A DNA stretch of 38,254 bases from an uncultured bacterium (GTDB lineage Bacteria > Bacillota_I > Bacilli_A > Erysipelotrichales > Erysipelotrichaceae), in assembly GCA_903847945.1 (NCBI GenBank), contig CAINEY010000007.1:1-38254 (forward strand). The letters are read 5' to 3'. Positions 15,651 through 24,391 of this stretch are shown piece after piece; positions within the stretch are counted from its first letter, which is position 1; the number at the start of each line of letters is the position of its first letter. Under the pieces are notes generated by a model that had not been told where the DNA came from, did not search any database, and saw nothing but the letters and a program-made list of their open reading frames with translations. The position numbers and the translations under genes were made by a program.

Positions 15651-15680
15651 ATTATACGCTTCTGTGATAAAAAGTGGTAA
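15651..15680 (-). promoter_or_regulatory. Promoter of the flavo-diiron gene
   Basis: -10 TATAAT (15651-15656), an 18-base spacer and -35-like TTACCA (15675-15680). The leader is about 20 nt and includes the GAGG ribosome site. Confidence 0.55.
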
Positions 15681-15713
15681 AAGAGCCCTTCATATTTTTC
15701 TAAAGGGTCTTGT

Positions 15714-15742
15714 TTGACACCCAATGGATTCCGTCCTATGAT
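15714..15742 (+). promoter_or_regulatory. Consensus sigma-A promoter of the Tic20/DUF4870-like gene
   Basis: TTGACA (15714-15719), exactly 17 bases, then TATGAT (15737-15742). An AAAGGAG ribosome site (15765-15771) precedes ATG 15776. Confidence 0.8.
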
Positions 15743-15775
15743 AAGCGCAAGGGTAAACCGATTGAAAGGAGCTTT

Positions 15776-16099
15776 ATGAGCGAGAAGAGAGTCTTTGAAG
15801 CCGAGGATATTGAAAAGAATAAGGTCTTGTCTGCGTTAGCGTACTTGCTGTTCTTCATTCCGTTATTGGCCGCTCCGGAATCCAAATTTGGGAAATTCCA
15901 TGCCAATCAAGGGTTACTGAATTTGATCTTGGCCATCGTCGGTGGGATCGTGTTGGGTTTCATCCCCATCATCGGATGGATGCTGATGCCGTTATTCAAC
16001 CTGGCCATCTTGGCGGTTGATCTCTGGGGAGCCTACAACGCCTACTCCGGTAAAGCGGTTGAAATGCCGATTTACGGAAACATCGAAATCTTGAAGTAA
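15776..16099 (+). CDS. Tic20/DUF4870-like small membrane protein
   Basis: A 107-residue integral membrane protein. After a charged N-terminus (about 1-18) come hydrophobic segments at about 19-34, 46-67 and 70-90, and the tail ends P-I-Y-G-N-I-E-I-L-K. The pattern L-A-Y-L-L-F-F-I-P-L, then K-F-x-x-F-H-A-N-Q-G-L, a glycine-rich helix, and a final P-x-x-G-x-x-x-I-L-K is typical of the bacterial DUF4870/Tic20-like family. No biochemical role is established for bacterial members. The ATG at 15776 is chosen because it follows AAAGGAG and matches the family start; the upstream in-frame codons overlap the promoter. It is monocistronic. Confidence 0.82.
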   Translation: MSEKRVFEAEDIEKNKVLSALAYLLFFIPLLAAPESKFGKFHANQGLLNLILAIVGGIVLGFIPIIGWMLMPLFNLAILAVDLWGAYNAYSGKAVEMPIYGNIEILK

Positions 16100-16122
16100 A
16101 AAAGTGCCGCACGGCACTTTTT
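16098..16122. terminator. Bidirectional terminator between convergent genes
   Basis: A 10-bp stem (AAAAAGTGCC / GGCACTTTTT, 16099-16122) with a GCAC loop. It begins in the stop codon of the Tic20-like gene and ends 1 base from the stop of the convergent HAD gene. Confidence 0.9.
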
Positions 16123-16123
16123 C

Positions 16124-16834
16124 TTAGGTCAGACTGGGAAGCGATTGGACAAAACGCAAGAAGTCAGCGTACGTCCCTTCATGATCGATGGGCATGGGTT
16201 TTTGAGAACGGTGAATCTTGTGGTTGGTGATGAGGTAAGTCTTCATCCCCAAGGCTCCCGCAATCATGTCTTCATCGACATCATTGCCCACCATCAGGCA
16301 GTCCTGCGGGGTCTTCTTCAGATCACTGAGGATCTCCTGGTAGAACTTGGGTTGCGGCTTACAGAAGTGATTGTTTTCGAAGGAGGTCACGTAGGCAAAG
16401 TCGCTTCGATTCAATCCGGTCCAGGCAATGCGTTTATCGATGGCGATCTTGGGAAACATCGGATTGGTGGCGATCACCAGCGTGTACCCTTTCGCTTTCA
16501 GGACACCGACGGCTTCGATCATCTCGGCACTTTCAATGACCGCCGAGCGCACCAAATCAAAGTCTGTTTCATAGAACTGGGCGAAACGTCGTTTCATCTC
16601 CTCGAGTTTCTCATCGACCACCGAGCCTAAGGCCGTCATGAAGGCTTCTTCGTTGGTGGCGTCACTGGTGTCCATGACCATGGCTTTGGTGGCATCCCAG
16701 ATCAGTTTGACAAATTCTTCGGGGGTGTAGAGGTCGGTGAAACGGCTGGAGAGGCCATGAAAATAGAGCTTCTCAAATTGCTTGTGATCGATCGGCAACA
16801 ACGTGCCGTCCAAATCAAACAGGATCGTGTTCAT
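16124..16834 (-). CDS. HAD-superfamily phosphatase
   Basis: A 236-residue haloacid-dehalogenase-type hydrolase with a helical cap between motifs I and II. Motif I is FDLDGTL with nucleophile Asp7 and Asp9. Motif II is the Thr in IATNPMF. Motif III is the Lys in FCKPQPKFY, and motif IV is VGNDVDEDM. The natural substrate is not evident; family members hydrolyse small phosphate esters. The ATG of MNTILFD is preceded by AGGAG and lies 20 nt inside the end of speE, so the gene is translationally linked to the polyamine operon. Whether it has a polyamine-related role, such as clearing a phosphorylated by-product, is open. Confidence 0.88.
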   Translation of the reverse strand: MNTILFDLDGTLLPIDHKQFEKLYFHGLSSRFTDLYTPEEFVKLIWDATKAMVMDTSDATNEEAFMTALGSVVDEKLEEMKRRFAQFYETDFDLVRSAVIESAEMIEAVGVLKAKGYTLVIATNPMFPKIAIDKRIAWTGLNRSDFAYVTSFENNHFCKPQPKFYQEILSDLKKTPQDCLMVGNDVDEDMIAGALGMKTYLITNHKIHRSQKPMPIDHEGTYADFLRFVQSLPSLT

Positions 16835-17681
16835 GGGTCTCCTTGAGGGCATCGGCCACATAGTTGGGTAAAGCAAATGCTGCGACATGCACGGCCGGGT
16901 TATAGTACCCGGTCTTTAAGTTGAGGGCTTCCCAACGATTAAAGTCAACGCCGTCGATGGGATCATAAACCTTGGAGGCAAACCCGAAGAGCCAGTGTCC
17001 CGAGGCATAGGTCGGGATAAAGACCTGGTAGACCTTGACAATCGGGAAATGTTTGACGATGCGCTGATGCGCCCGTTGCATGTTCTTCCGATAGTGTTCA
17101 TAGAAAGGCGATTCATGTTGATTGACCAGGATCCCATCGGATTTCAGCGCCTCATAACAATCCTTGTAAAAGGCATCGGTGAAGAGCCCTTCCCCGACAC
17201 TGAAGGGATCGGTGGAATCGACAATGATCAAGTCATAATCGTCTTTATGTTCGGCGACGAATTTCAATCCGTCCATGAAGTAGAGGTGCACCCGGGGATC
17301 ATCCAACGAAATAGTCGATTTGGGGAAGTAGGTGCGACACGCCTTAACCACTTCCTCATCGATCTCCACCATGTCGATGTGTTCGATTGTGGCGTAGCGG
17401 CACAGTTCACGCACGGTTCCCCCATCCCCCGCACCAATTACGAGAACCTTTTTGACAGAGGGATGCGTCGCCATCGGCACATGAACAATCATGTCGTGGT
17501 AGATGAACTCGTCTTTCTCGGTGATCATCAAATAATCATCGAGCGCAAAGAAACGGCCCAGTTCCTCGTTCTCAAAGACTTCAAGCTTTTGAAACGGGGT
17601 TTGGGTTTGATAAAGGATCTTGCTGATCTGAATGGAAAAGCGGATCGTTTTGGAGTGTTGTTCGGTAAACCAGCGGTCCAT
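16815..17681 (-). CDS. speE: Spermidine synthase (polyamine aminopropyltransferase)
   Basis: Transfers the aminopropyl group from decarboxylated S-adenosylmethionine to putrescine, giving spermidine. The 288-residue protein shows the N-terminal tetramerisation strands, the nucleotide-binding loop VIGAGDGGTVREL, the acidic VEIDEEVV that binds the donor, and DSTDP-x-x-x-GEGLF with the catalytic Asp of the aminopropyltransferase family, followed by the NQHESPFY region. It starts 8 nt after the speD stop and overlaps the HAD gene at its end, so the three form one operon. Confidence 0.95.
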   Translation of the reverse strand: MDRWFTEQHSKTIRFSIQISKILYQTQTPFQKLEVFENEELGRFFALDDYLMITEKDEFIYHDMIVHVPMATHPSVKKVLVIGAGDGGTVRELCRYATIEHIDMVEIDEEVVKACRTYFPKSTISLDDPRVHLYFMDGLKFVAEHKDDYDLIIVDSTDPFSVGEGLFTDAFYKDCYEALKSDGILVNQHESPFYEHYRKNMQRAHQRIVKHFPIVKVYQVFIPTYASGHWLFGFASKVYDPIDGVDFNRWEALNLKTGYYNPAVHVAAFALPNYVADALKETHEHDPV

Positions 17682-17689
17682 AAGGGCTC

Positions 17690-18502
17690 CTAATCGTCCA
17701 AGTGGTAAATGTTGGTACCACTGTAGATCTCGGTCATTTCTTCTTTGATGGCCAATTTGATCTCTTTCTTGACGGACTCCGGCAAATCATCCGGGTTCTT
17801 TTTAAAGAGGTAGTTGTTGAGATCCATCTCTTTGATCATCAGTTTCGTATGAAAGATGTTGGACTGAAACACGTTGACATCGATTGCTTCGTACTTCTTG
17901 AGCGTTTGCGGATCGATGAAGTTTTGGATGGAGTTGATCGCGTGATCGATGAAATGCTTGGTTCCATCGATCGCCCGAGTAAATCCCCGCACCCGATAGT
18001 CGATCGTGATGATGTCGGAATCAAAGGAACCGATAAGGTAATCCAACGCTTTCAGTGGGGAGATACGACCGCACGTGGAGACATCGATATCGACGCGAAA
18101 GGTTGAGATCTCATGATCGGGATGGTATTCCGGGTAGGTATGCACGGTCACATGGCTCTTATCCAAATGAGCGACGATGGTTTGGGAGGACAGGTCTTCG
18201 ATCTTGGCAACATTGCAGGTGGCATCCAACAAGGCATCATCCACCGGCTCTTCACTGATCAACATCGTGACACTGGCACCTTGAGGATCGTAATCCTGTT
18301 TGGCGATGTTGAGGACGGTCGCTCCGATCATCGTGGTGACATCGGTCAAGATCTTCGTCAAACGCACGGAGTTGTATTGTTCATCGACGTACTTCAGGTA
18401 CTCCTTGCGTTCTTGACGCGTTTTGGCGTAACAGATGTCGTAGATGTTGAAACTCAACGTTTTGGTGAGGTTGTTGAACCCGTACAAGGCAATTTTTTTC
18501 AT
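17690..18502 (-). CDS. speD: S-adenosylmethionine decarboxylase proenzyme, long E. coli-type
   Basis: Makes decarboxylated S-adenosylmethionine, the aminopropyl donor used by SpeE. It is a pyruvoyl enzyme made as a proenzyme that cleaves itself before Ser116 in the segment [13 protein letters not shown], which matches the E. coli SpeD processing site (KSHICVHTYPE). At 270 residues it is the long class found in E. coli, not the roughly 120-residue form usual in Bacillus. Cys144 in STCGRISPL lies where the E. coli enzyme has a processing/active-site Cys. The ATG follows GGAGGAG by 3 nt; 13 upstream in-frame codons are discounted. It is the first gene of speD-speE-HAD. Confidence 0.95.
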   Translation of the reverse strand: MKKIALYGFNNLTKTLSFNIYDICYAKTRQERKEYLKYVDEQYNSVRLTKILTDVTTMIGATVLNIAKQDYDPQGASVTMLISEEPVDDALLDATCNVAKIEDLSSQTIVAHLDKSHVTVHTYPEYHPDHEISTFRVDIDVSTCGRISPLKALDYLIGSFDSDIITIDYRVRGFTRAIDGTKHFIDHAINSIQNFIDPQTLKKYEAIDVNVFQSNIFHTKLMIKEMDLNNYLFKKNPDDLPESVKKEIKLAIKEEMTEIYSGTNIYHLDD

Positions 18503-18539
18503 GCGCTCCTCCAGGTGCCCGTCAAAAACGGTCATAAGC

Positions 18540-18568
18540 ATTATACGGGTTTTTATCCCGTAAAGAAA
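18540..18568 (-). promoter_or_regulatory. Promoter of speD with an inverted repeat in the spacer
   Basis: -10 TATAAT (18540-18545) on the minus strand; the best -35 is a weak TTTCTT (18563-18568) at 17 bases. An inverted repeat ACGGG-N7-CCCGT (18545-18561) fills the spacer. It could be an operator, or a hairpin fossil beside the GH31 terminator. The weak -35 fits an activator or repressor site but does not prove one. Confidence 0.45.
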
Positions 18569-18571
18569 TGA

Positions 18572-18591
18572 AAACGGGGTTTACCCCGTTT
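18572..18591 (-). terminator. Terminator ending the glycan operon
   Basis: An 8-bp GC-rich stem (AAACGGGG / CCCCGTTT) with a TTTA loop, followed on the minus strand by TTCATTTC. The GH31 stop codon is in the loop. It marks the 3' end of the 13-gene array that runs to the right edge. Confidence 0.8.
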
Positions 18592-20905
18592 GTGTATCCG
18601 TTAATGCTTTAACCAAAGCGATGATGTCTTTCTCTTTCTTGTGCTTCTGATAAGCACTTTCCAAGGTGTCTGAGTCAAAGGCGTTCAACAGATCGCTCTT
18701 GACACTCACGTTGGCTTTGACGTTGGCCAAGGCGATCTTGAGCTGTTGACGCACGAGGAGCTTGGGATCCAGACGCGTCATCTCCGTAAACTTCAGGGTC
18801 GTATTCGCAATAAGATCGATGCCGCTGAGTTCGATGAGCGTTCCGGTTTCCGAAAGTGTCGAGGTGAAGTTGCCTTTGACGTGATAACCCACGATCTCGA
18901 TGCGGTAATTGCGCAGAAGCGGCAAGTAAGCCTTCTCTTTCTTGTCGGTTTTAATGGTGAAGGTCTTATCTTGAAGCGAGAACTCGGTCACGAAGATTTC
19001 CTTCTTCAGGTAGTCTTGAGAGAGGTTGTCGTCTTCGATCAGGGTGTAACTCGCACTCACATCCGGATAGACTTTGATCCACAAGGTGTTAGGATTCGCA
19101 CTGGGATCATCCTGGTCTTCCCACACGGCTAAAGGCAGGATGCTGCCTTTGCGCAGGTAGACCGGGAGGTGTTCGATGGGACTGTACGCTTCGATCCAGC
19201 GTCCGCCTTTGGTTTCAATCCCCGTAAAGAAATCGATCCACTGCCCTTGGGGCAGATAAAGCGACGTCTTGGCCCGATTCAGCGCAGGCATCAACGGGGT
19301 GACGACCGGGGACACGACCATCCGCGGTCCCAAGAGGTAGGTGTTGGGAGCTTTGTAGGCTTGAGGATCTTTGGGATACTCGTAATACAAGGGGGTCAAA
19401 AACGGGGTTCCCTTGACGTTATTGAGGTGCAGTCCGGTGTACAAATACGGAATCAGACGCGCCCGTAAGCGCATCGCTTCGGCGATGACCTGTTGGTGGG
19501 GTTGACCCATCAGCCACGGTTCCCGGATCGCCATTTCGTTCTTGGTGGAATGCAGACGCAGGATGGGACTAAAAGCCCCAAACTGGACCCAACGGGTCAA
19601 GAGTTCCGGTTCCTCGTCCCCCTTGTAGTGTCCACCGATGTCATGGCTCCACCAGCTGAAGTTCACATTAGCGGCTGTAGCCGTAAAGTACGGTTGAAAG
19701 GCCAAGGATTCCCAGGTGGATACGGTATCGCCCGAGAAGCCAATGGGGGTACGATGACCGCCGTTTTGCGTCCAGCGTGAGAAGGTAAACGGACGTTGTC
19801 CGTTACGGGCAATGTCCAAGGCATGGTAATGGTTAAGGGCCCACAAGGGATCGACCCCTTCGGTGTTGGACGTGGTACCTTGTTGCCAATCGATCCACCA
19901 GAAATCCACGCCTTGCGCTTCATAGGGGTGATGGAGGATTTTAAAGTACCCTTCCCGAAAGTGCGGATCATCGATCGCAAACGGAATGGTTTCCCCCTTC
20001 GTCGGATCGAGATTCATCCAAGCACAGAACTCGGCATATTGCGCTTCATGCGGACGGATGCCTAAAGCCGGATGCAGATTGACCGACGTGCGGATATGTC
20101 GCGCATGCAGCTGATCGATGAACCCTTTGAAATTGGGGAAGTAGTTGGGATTGACGGTATACCCCGTCCAGCCGTACCAGTAATCCTTACCGGGTAGATC
20201 GGTCAAGTGCCAATCCATGTCGACGATGCAGACCGAGAGTGGAATGTTGAGGGCTTTGAAGCGATCGACCACCGACAACAGATCCTGATCGGTGTAGTTC
20301 CAGTACTTGCTCCACCAGTTGCCCAATACATAACGAGGAAACTTGGGAACACTGCCCAGAAACTTTACCAGTTCGCTGTGCACTTCCTTGTATTCATCAC
20401 GCCCGGCAATAAAAACGAAGTCGGTATGTGCCGGTTTACGGGCTTTTACGCTACCGTCGCGTTGAAAGAGCGGAGTCGCGGAATCATCCAGGATCGCATA
20501 CCCATCCAAGGAGAAATACCCGTCATTGAGCTGAAGGCGTCCGTTGACTTGATCGAGGGTTCGTGCCGTTCCTTTGAGATTACGGCGTGGTTTTAAGCCA
20601 TGCACATAGGGTTTCGCATACCCTTTTACACTGACCCTAAAGTTCTTTTTAGGTTCTTCATGCGGATTGAAACTGATCACGAACACGTCATTTTCGATGA
20701 TCATCGCATTGGTGCGTTGTGTCCGTGAGAACGAGACCCGTTCGGTGTAGCGTTTAATGACATTCAAACTGGGTTCATCGGTGAAACGACCTTGTGGATC
20801 GTATTCCACGCGAAATGCGTGACGCGTCAACAAGGTAATTCGATACGATCCCAGTTCGATGAGGTTATCTTGGTTTATTCGGAAGTCCAGTTCTGGATGA
20901 ATCAT
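18581..20905 (-). CDS. GH31 alpha-glycosidase
   Basis: A cytosolic 774-residue glycoside hydrolase of family 31 (retaining alpha-glucosidases, alpha-xylosidases and relatives); there is no signal peptide. The order is an N-terminal beta-sandwich (about 1-185), a (beta/alpha)8 barrel (about 190-510), a C-terminal beta region (510-690), then a helical tail rich in Lys and Asp. The barrel opens with FPRYVLGNWWSKYWNY. The likely nucleophile is Asp339 in VDFWWIDWQQG and the acid/base Asp393 in FSGDTVSTW. The SWWSHDIGGH and RLHS blocks complete the active site. The nucleophile context is neither WNDMNE (alpha-glucosidases) nor KTDFGE (alpha-xylosidases), so substrate cannot be read from it. It follows the GH35-like gene by 9 nt, with a GAGGAA ribosome site. 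Confidence 0.92.
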   Translation of the reverse strand: MIHPELDFRINQDNLIELGSYRITLLTRHAFRVEYDPQGRFTDEPSLNVIKRYTERVSFSRTQRTNAMIIENDVFVISFNPHEEPKKNFRVSVKGYAKPYVHGLKPRRNLKGTARTLDQVNGRLQLNDGYFSLDGYAILDDSATPLFQRDGSVKARKPAHTDFVFIAGRDEYKEVHSELVKFLGSVPKFPRYVLGNWWSKYWNYTDQDLLSVVDRFKALNIPLSVCIVDMDWHLTDLPGKDYWYGWTGYTVNPNYFPNFKGFIDQLHARHIRTSVNLHPALGIRPHEAQYAEFCAWMNLDPTKGETIPFAIDDPHFREGYFKILHHPYEAQGVDFWWIDWQQGTTSNTEGVDPLWALNHYHALDIARNGQRPFTFSRWTQNGGHRTPIGFSGDTVSTWESLAFQPYFTATAANVNFSWWSHDIGGHYKGDEEPELLTRWVQFGAFSPILRLHSTKNEMAIREPWLMGQPHQQVIAEAMRLRARLIPYLYTGLHLNNVKGTPFLTPLYYEYPKDPQAYKAPNTYLLGPRMVVSPVVTPLMPALNRAKTSLYLPQGQWIDFFTGIETKGGRWIEAYSPIEHLPVYLRKGSILPLAVWEDQDDPSANPNTLWIKVYPDVSASYTLIEDDNLSQDYLKKEIFVTEFSLQDKTFTIKTDKKEKAYLPLLRNYRIEIVGYHVKGNFTSTLSETGTLIELSGIDLIANTTLKFTEMTRLDPKLLVRQQLKIALANVKANVSVKSDLLNAFDSDTLESAYQKHKKEKDIIALVKALTDTQTG

Positions 20906-20914
20906 GCGTGTTCC

Positions 20915-23170
20915 TCACAACGTAATGGTCAGCGTTTGATCCACGACAACTACTCGGGTCGACGAACCTTGAGCACTGACAGTTCGTATTTTAACATATC
21001 CCGGTGCCGCAAAACGCACTTTGATGGAACGCGGCAAGCGCACGATCTCCCGCACTTCCGTTGTCGACCAGACGATCGTATGACGATCATCCACGGACCA
21101 CTTCATCGGAAGGATGACCCCGCTGCGCGCAACGACCCGGATTGTCTTTCCTCCAAACAAAGCCTTGTGCCCTTCAAATACCTGTCCTTCCCAGGGATCA
21201 TCCTGGTAGTTGTTCAGCATCACCAACTGCCCCTTAGGACTTCTCAGTGTTCTTACGGAAATCCAAGGACTGGCTTTCATCGTCGGCTCTACCCCGATTC
21301 GACGCGACAAGTTACGCACCGCATCCAGATCGTCCAAGGTGTTGGTGGAAATGGCCGCACACAAGACAACCACTTGACCCAACCCTACCTTGCATTCAAA
21401 CCCGACGGTTAACCCTTCGGAGGTTTTGGCGAAGACCTGTAGGTTCTTACCTTCTACCGGCTCTACAAACGAAGCCGGGATATCGGTATACCCCATCCCG
21501 TCGATCAAGACCGTTGAGAAGGGTTCCTGCGGGATGACCCGCTGAACACCCAAGGCATCCGCCAGAATCGTGCATGGTTGATTGTGATCATCGCGTCGCG
21601 GGAAGCGTCCGATCAGGATGAGCTTTCCCCCTTCAAAGACATAATTGACCAGTTTTTCCTGAACGGATTGAGCCATCCCATGATCCATCATGACCCAAAG
21701 GCTGGGATGCGTTTTGGGGGTAAATGTTTGTCGGGAGAGTTCAACCGCATCAAACGGAATGTTTTCAAGCGAAAGGAAACGCGCGATGAGATCAAATTGG
21801 ATGTCATTGCGCTGATGTTTGATCTCCGCATCCATGCGCTGCGTGAGCGGCGTATGGACTTCCGTCAGGTAATCATCGACGAGAAAACCAACGGAAGTAA
21901 TAGGAGTGGTCTTCCCTTCAATCAAGGTTTGTCCCAAAGTGTGGATGGTCGAGTTGAGTTTGGGATAACGGTGGAAGTGGGAACGAAGCGTGCCGTCTTT
22001 TCGGATCGGATGACCCCAGTCGTGACGTTTGACCGGACTGAGCTGCGGATCGTTTTCCCCATCCATGAACAGGTAATGATTGAAGGCTTTCATCCCGTTA
22101 AACAGGCATAAACGCGTATGCAGATCCGTCATCGAGCTTTGAGCCCCGGAGAAATCACTGTTTCCCCCGGCTTGGAATTCGATGGAAAAGAGGGGTTGTT
22201 GGGGATTATGAAGAGCTGAAGTCATCGCATTGATCAGTTGGATCTGATGGAAGTTGCCTTCATCCAACCGAATCGGATACACATCGGTTGCCGACATCAT
22301 GCCTTCGATATTCATGACTTTCACCAATTGGGAGATCCCGATGGGAAAACTGCGCCCCATGTCTCCAAAACCGTGGATGTTGATGACGGGAGGTACGGTC
22401 ATACCGGCAGCTTTGGCCATCGCCCATAAATGCAGCGTATACGTCTTTAGATCCTCACGATAGAAACGTTGATAAGCGCGCAAGACTAGCGTATCAGCAG
22501 GTTCTTTGGGTTCGCAGAGTGCTTTTTTAAGGTCTTGAGTAGACCGATCGCTCAGTGAAGGTTCGTGGGCGTTTACCCAGTGCGAAAAGCGCAACAATGT
22601 TGGTTCATTGACGTCGATGGCGTTACGGACCCAAGCAATCATGCCCATCTCATTATCGAGTTGAACCAGAATGATGTTGCCTTGTGTTCCCCATTGACGT
22701 GGAGATAACACTGAAAAAACCGCCTTGTACCACTGATCGATGAGCGGCATCACCTGCGGATGATTGTAGGAATAGACATTTTGACGCTGTCCGCGCTGAT
22801 CCAAAACGGCCACTTCCGGGTATCGTTCAAAGACCCACGGCGGAATGCCTTCATTGATCGTTTCGGCCATGATGTAAGGCCCCGGACGGGCAATGATCAT
22901 GAACCCTAATTCCGCTAATAAGTCTAAGAAACCCGCCAAGTCTTTCTGGGGGTGAGTTACTCCGGTCAGATCGAATTGTCCAGGCTGCGGTTCATGCCAC
23001 AACCACGGGATATACGTGGCAATCGTATTGAATCCGCTGGACTTTAAAAGTTCCAGGCGTTCACGCCAAGCCGATTTAGGTGTTCTGAAGTAATGAAACT
23101 CGGCAGCGACGATTAAAACGGGTTTTCCGTTGATCATCACATGCCCTTTAGTCAAGGTGACGGTGGACAT
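20915..23170 (-). CDS. GH35-like beta-galactosidase-type enzyme
   Basis: A cytosolic 751-residue protein without a signal peptide. Residues 1-340 form a GH35-type (beta/alpha)8 barrel: AAEFHYFRTPKSAWRERL, TIATYIPWLWHEPQPGQFD, and ARPGPYIMAE followed by GIPPWV. LVQLDNEMG carries the probable acid/base Glu174, and FSIEFQAGG the probable nucleophile Glu331. Downstream lie a Rossmann-like glutaminase-type segment (about 435-560) and beta-sandwich domains. GH35 enzymes remove terminal beta-galactose (some beta-glucosamine) with retention. The LDNEMG context differs from the usual Q-x-E-N-E-Y/F-G, so the true sugar may differ. The ATG has GGAGG 6 nt upstream and overlaps the GH144-type gene by 23 nt. 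Confidence 0.88.
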   Translation of the reverse strand: MSTVTLTKGHVMINGKPVLIVAAEFHYFRTPKSAWRERLELLKSSGFNTIATYIPWLWHEPQPGQFDLTGVTHPQKDLAGFLDLLAELGFMIIARPGPYIMAETINEGIPPWVFERYPEVAVLDQRGQRQNVYSYNHPQVMPLIDQWYKAVFSVLSPRQWGTQGNIILVQLDNEMGMIAWVRNAIDVNEPTLLRFSHWVNAHEPSLSDRSTQDLKKALCEPKEPADTLVLRAYQRFYREDLKTYTLHLWAMAKAAGMTVPPVINIHGFGDMGRSFPIGISQLVKVMNIEGMMSATDVYPIRLDEGNFHQIQLINAMTSALHNPQQPLFSIEFQAGGNSDFSGAQSSMTDLHTRLCLFNGMKAFNHYLFMDGENDPQLSPVKRHDWGHPIRKDGTLRSHFHRYPKLNSTIHTLGQTLIEGKTTPITSVGFLVDDYLTEVHTPLTQRMDAEIKHQRNDIQFDLIARFLSLENIPFDAVELSRQTFTPKTHPSLWVMMDHGMAQSVQEKLVNYVFEGGKLILIGRFPRRDDHNQPCTILADALGVQRVIPQEPFSTVLIDGMGYTDIPASFVEPVEGKNLQVFAKTSEGLTVGFECKVGLGQVVVLCAAISTNTLDDLDAVRNLSRRIGVEPTMKASPWISVRTLRSPKGQLVMLNNYQDDPWEGQVFEGHKALFGGKTIRVVARSGVILPMKWSVDDRHTIVWSTTEVREIVRLPRSIKVRFAAPGYVKIRTVSAQGSSTRVVVVDQTLTITL

Positions 23171-24389
23171 GGGGTTCCTCCTTGAAACCTAAGGTCGTTA
23201 AGGCCTGTTGAATCAGGGGATGGTTAGTGTAAAGCGTCCAGATCGATTGGGTCAGGACATTCTCGATCATCAGCATCGAACACCCTTTGTCGATTCCTAG
23301 CGTGTAGGGCGAAAAATAAGGTGTTGGCCAATCCAGATTGACCGCATCGACATACCCGTATTTCCCATACGATTGCGGGTGGTGATAATACAGGGTCTCC
23401 ATCACCGCGACGCTTTCTTTGAACGTGTAGGGTAATGAACTCAGCACCGAATACACGGAAATCGTGCCGTAGTGGTGCGGTTTATGCAGGGACGGAAGCG
23501 CTCCGCTGACCTGATAGCCTTGAGGTCCGTCCGAAGCACTCAAGCCCCACAATTGCCCGTAACCGGGGTAGTGGTCTTGTTGGTCCAAACAGAACTGACG
23601 ATTGGCTAAACCGGCTTCACGGGCATTCTGGGCCCAGTTGATCCCTTCAGCGTCAGTATAACGAGCGGCATCGAACCAGGCTTCACTGAAGTGATAGGCG
23701 AAGAGATTGCCTCCCGGATTGACGATGACGGAATGGTCCTTGTAGGTGGCTCGATCGCGCCGAAAACCGTTATAAAGGGCTTTAGCAGTTTCCTGAGGTA
23801 AAAACGGAGCCGCCAAGAAATACATCATCTTCTGTTCAGCCGCCATGTCCCATTGACCGATGAATCCCGGTTCCCCATGGACATAATCCCCGTGCTGATC
23901 AGGATTGTAAGCCATGCGAAAGAGGGTCTTCCCTTCCTTCTCAAACACCAGCCATGCCCAATCGGTTCGCTTTAATAGATCCATCCCGAGTGACTGCACG
24001 GTGGGATCGTCAAAGTACGCCATGACCGTCACCACCCCGTTCAAACACAGGGCTGTATCGATGGTGGAGTACTCGCACGTGCGAAACCGCTGACCGGTCT
24101 CTCGATCTAAAAAGTGCGCAAAGAAACCGCGATGATGGGCAGCGTTCTGTAATGTTTTTAGGGTTCCAATCACCCGTCCCAAGGCCGTAGTCCGATCGAT
24201 CCAGCGACGACGATCCCCAATGACCCAGGCACTGAGCGCAAAACCCGTGGCTGCGATCGAGGCGATGTGCGGTTTCTTGGTGGTGTCGCTGGTAAGGCCG
24301 TAGCCGGGTCCCGGATTCCAATTGGTGTAATCTTCGAAAAAACGGAAGGAGCGTTTGAGTTCCCCTTCCAACAGGTTCCATTTGTCCAT
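23148..24389 (-). CDS. Cytosolic GH144/PF10091-type glycan hydrolase
   Basis: A 413-residue (alpha/alpha)6-barrel protein of the family first labelled 'glycoamylase' (PF10091), which includes the GH144 endo-beta-1,2-glucanases. It shares ordered blocks with the lipoprotein paralogue at 25361-26641: EYSTIDTALCLNGV (106-119), the WDMAAEQ acidic block (180-186), SEAWFD (235-240), SASDGPQGY (284-292), KYGYVDAVNLDW and GIDKGCSMLMIEN. Unlike its paralogue it starts directly with the catalytic domain and has no signal peptide, so it should act on imported oligosaccharide in the cytoplasm. The start is 2 nt after the lacI-type gene stop. The exact linkage specificity is inference. Confidence 0.85.
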   Translation of the reverse strand: MDKWNLLEGELKRSFRFFEDYTNWNPGPGYGLTSDTTKKPHIASIAATGFALSAWVIGDRRRWIDRTTALGRVIGTLKTLQNAAHHRGFFAHFLDRETGQRFRTCEYSTIDTALCLNGVVTVMAYFDDPTVQSLGMDLLKRTDWAWLVFEKEGKTLFRMAYNPDQHGDYVHGEPGFIGQWDMAAEQKMMYFLAAPFLPQETAKALYNGFRRDRATYKDHSVIVNPGGNLFAYHFSEAWFDAARYTDAEGINWAQNAREAGLANRQFCLDQQDHYPGYGQLWGLSASDGPQGYQVSGALPSLHKPHHYGTISVYSVLSSLPYTFKESVAVMETLYYHHPQSYGKYGYVDAVNLDWPTPYFSPYTLGIDKGCSMLMIENVLTQSIWTLYTNHPLIQQALTTLGFKEEPHVHRHLD

Positions 24390-24391
24390 AC

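Noticed and set aside
15681-15712. Bulged hairpin (AAGAGCCCTT ... AAAGGGTCTT) between two divergent genes
   Set aside because: It lies upstream of both promoters and ends no gene; the stem has a bulge and a long loop. It may be a terminator relic, but nothing supports a function.
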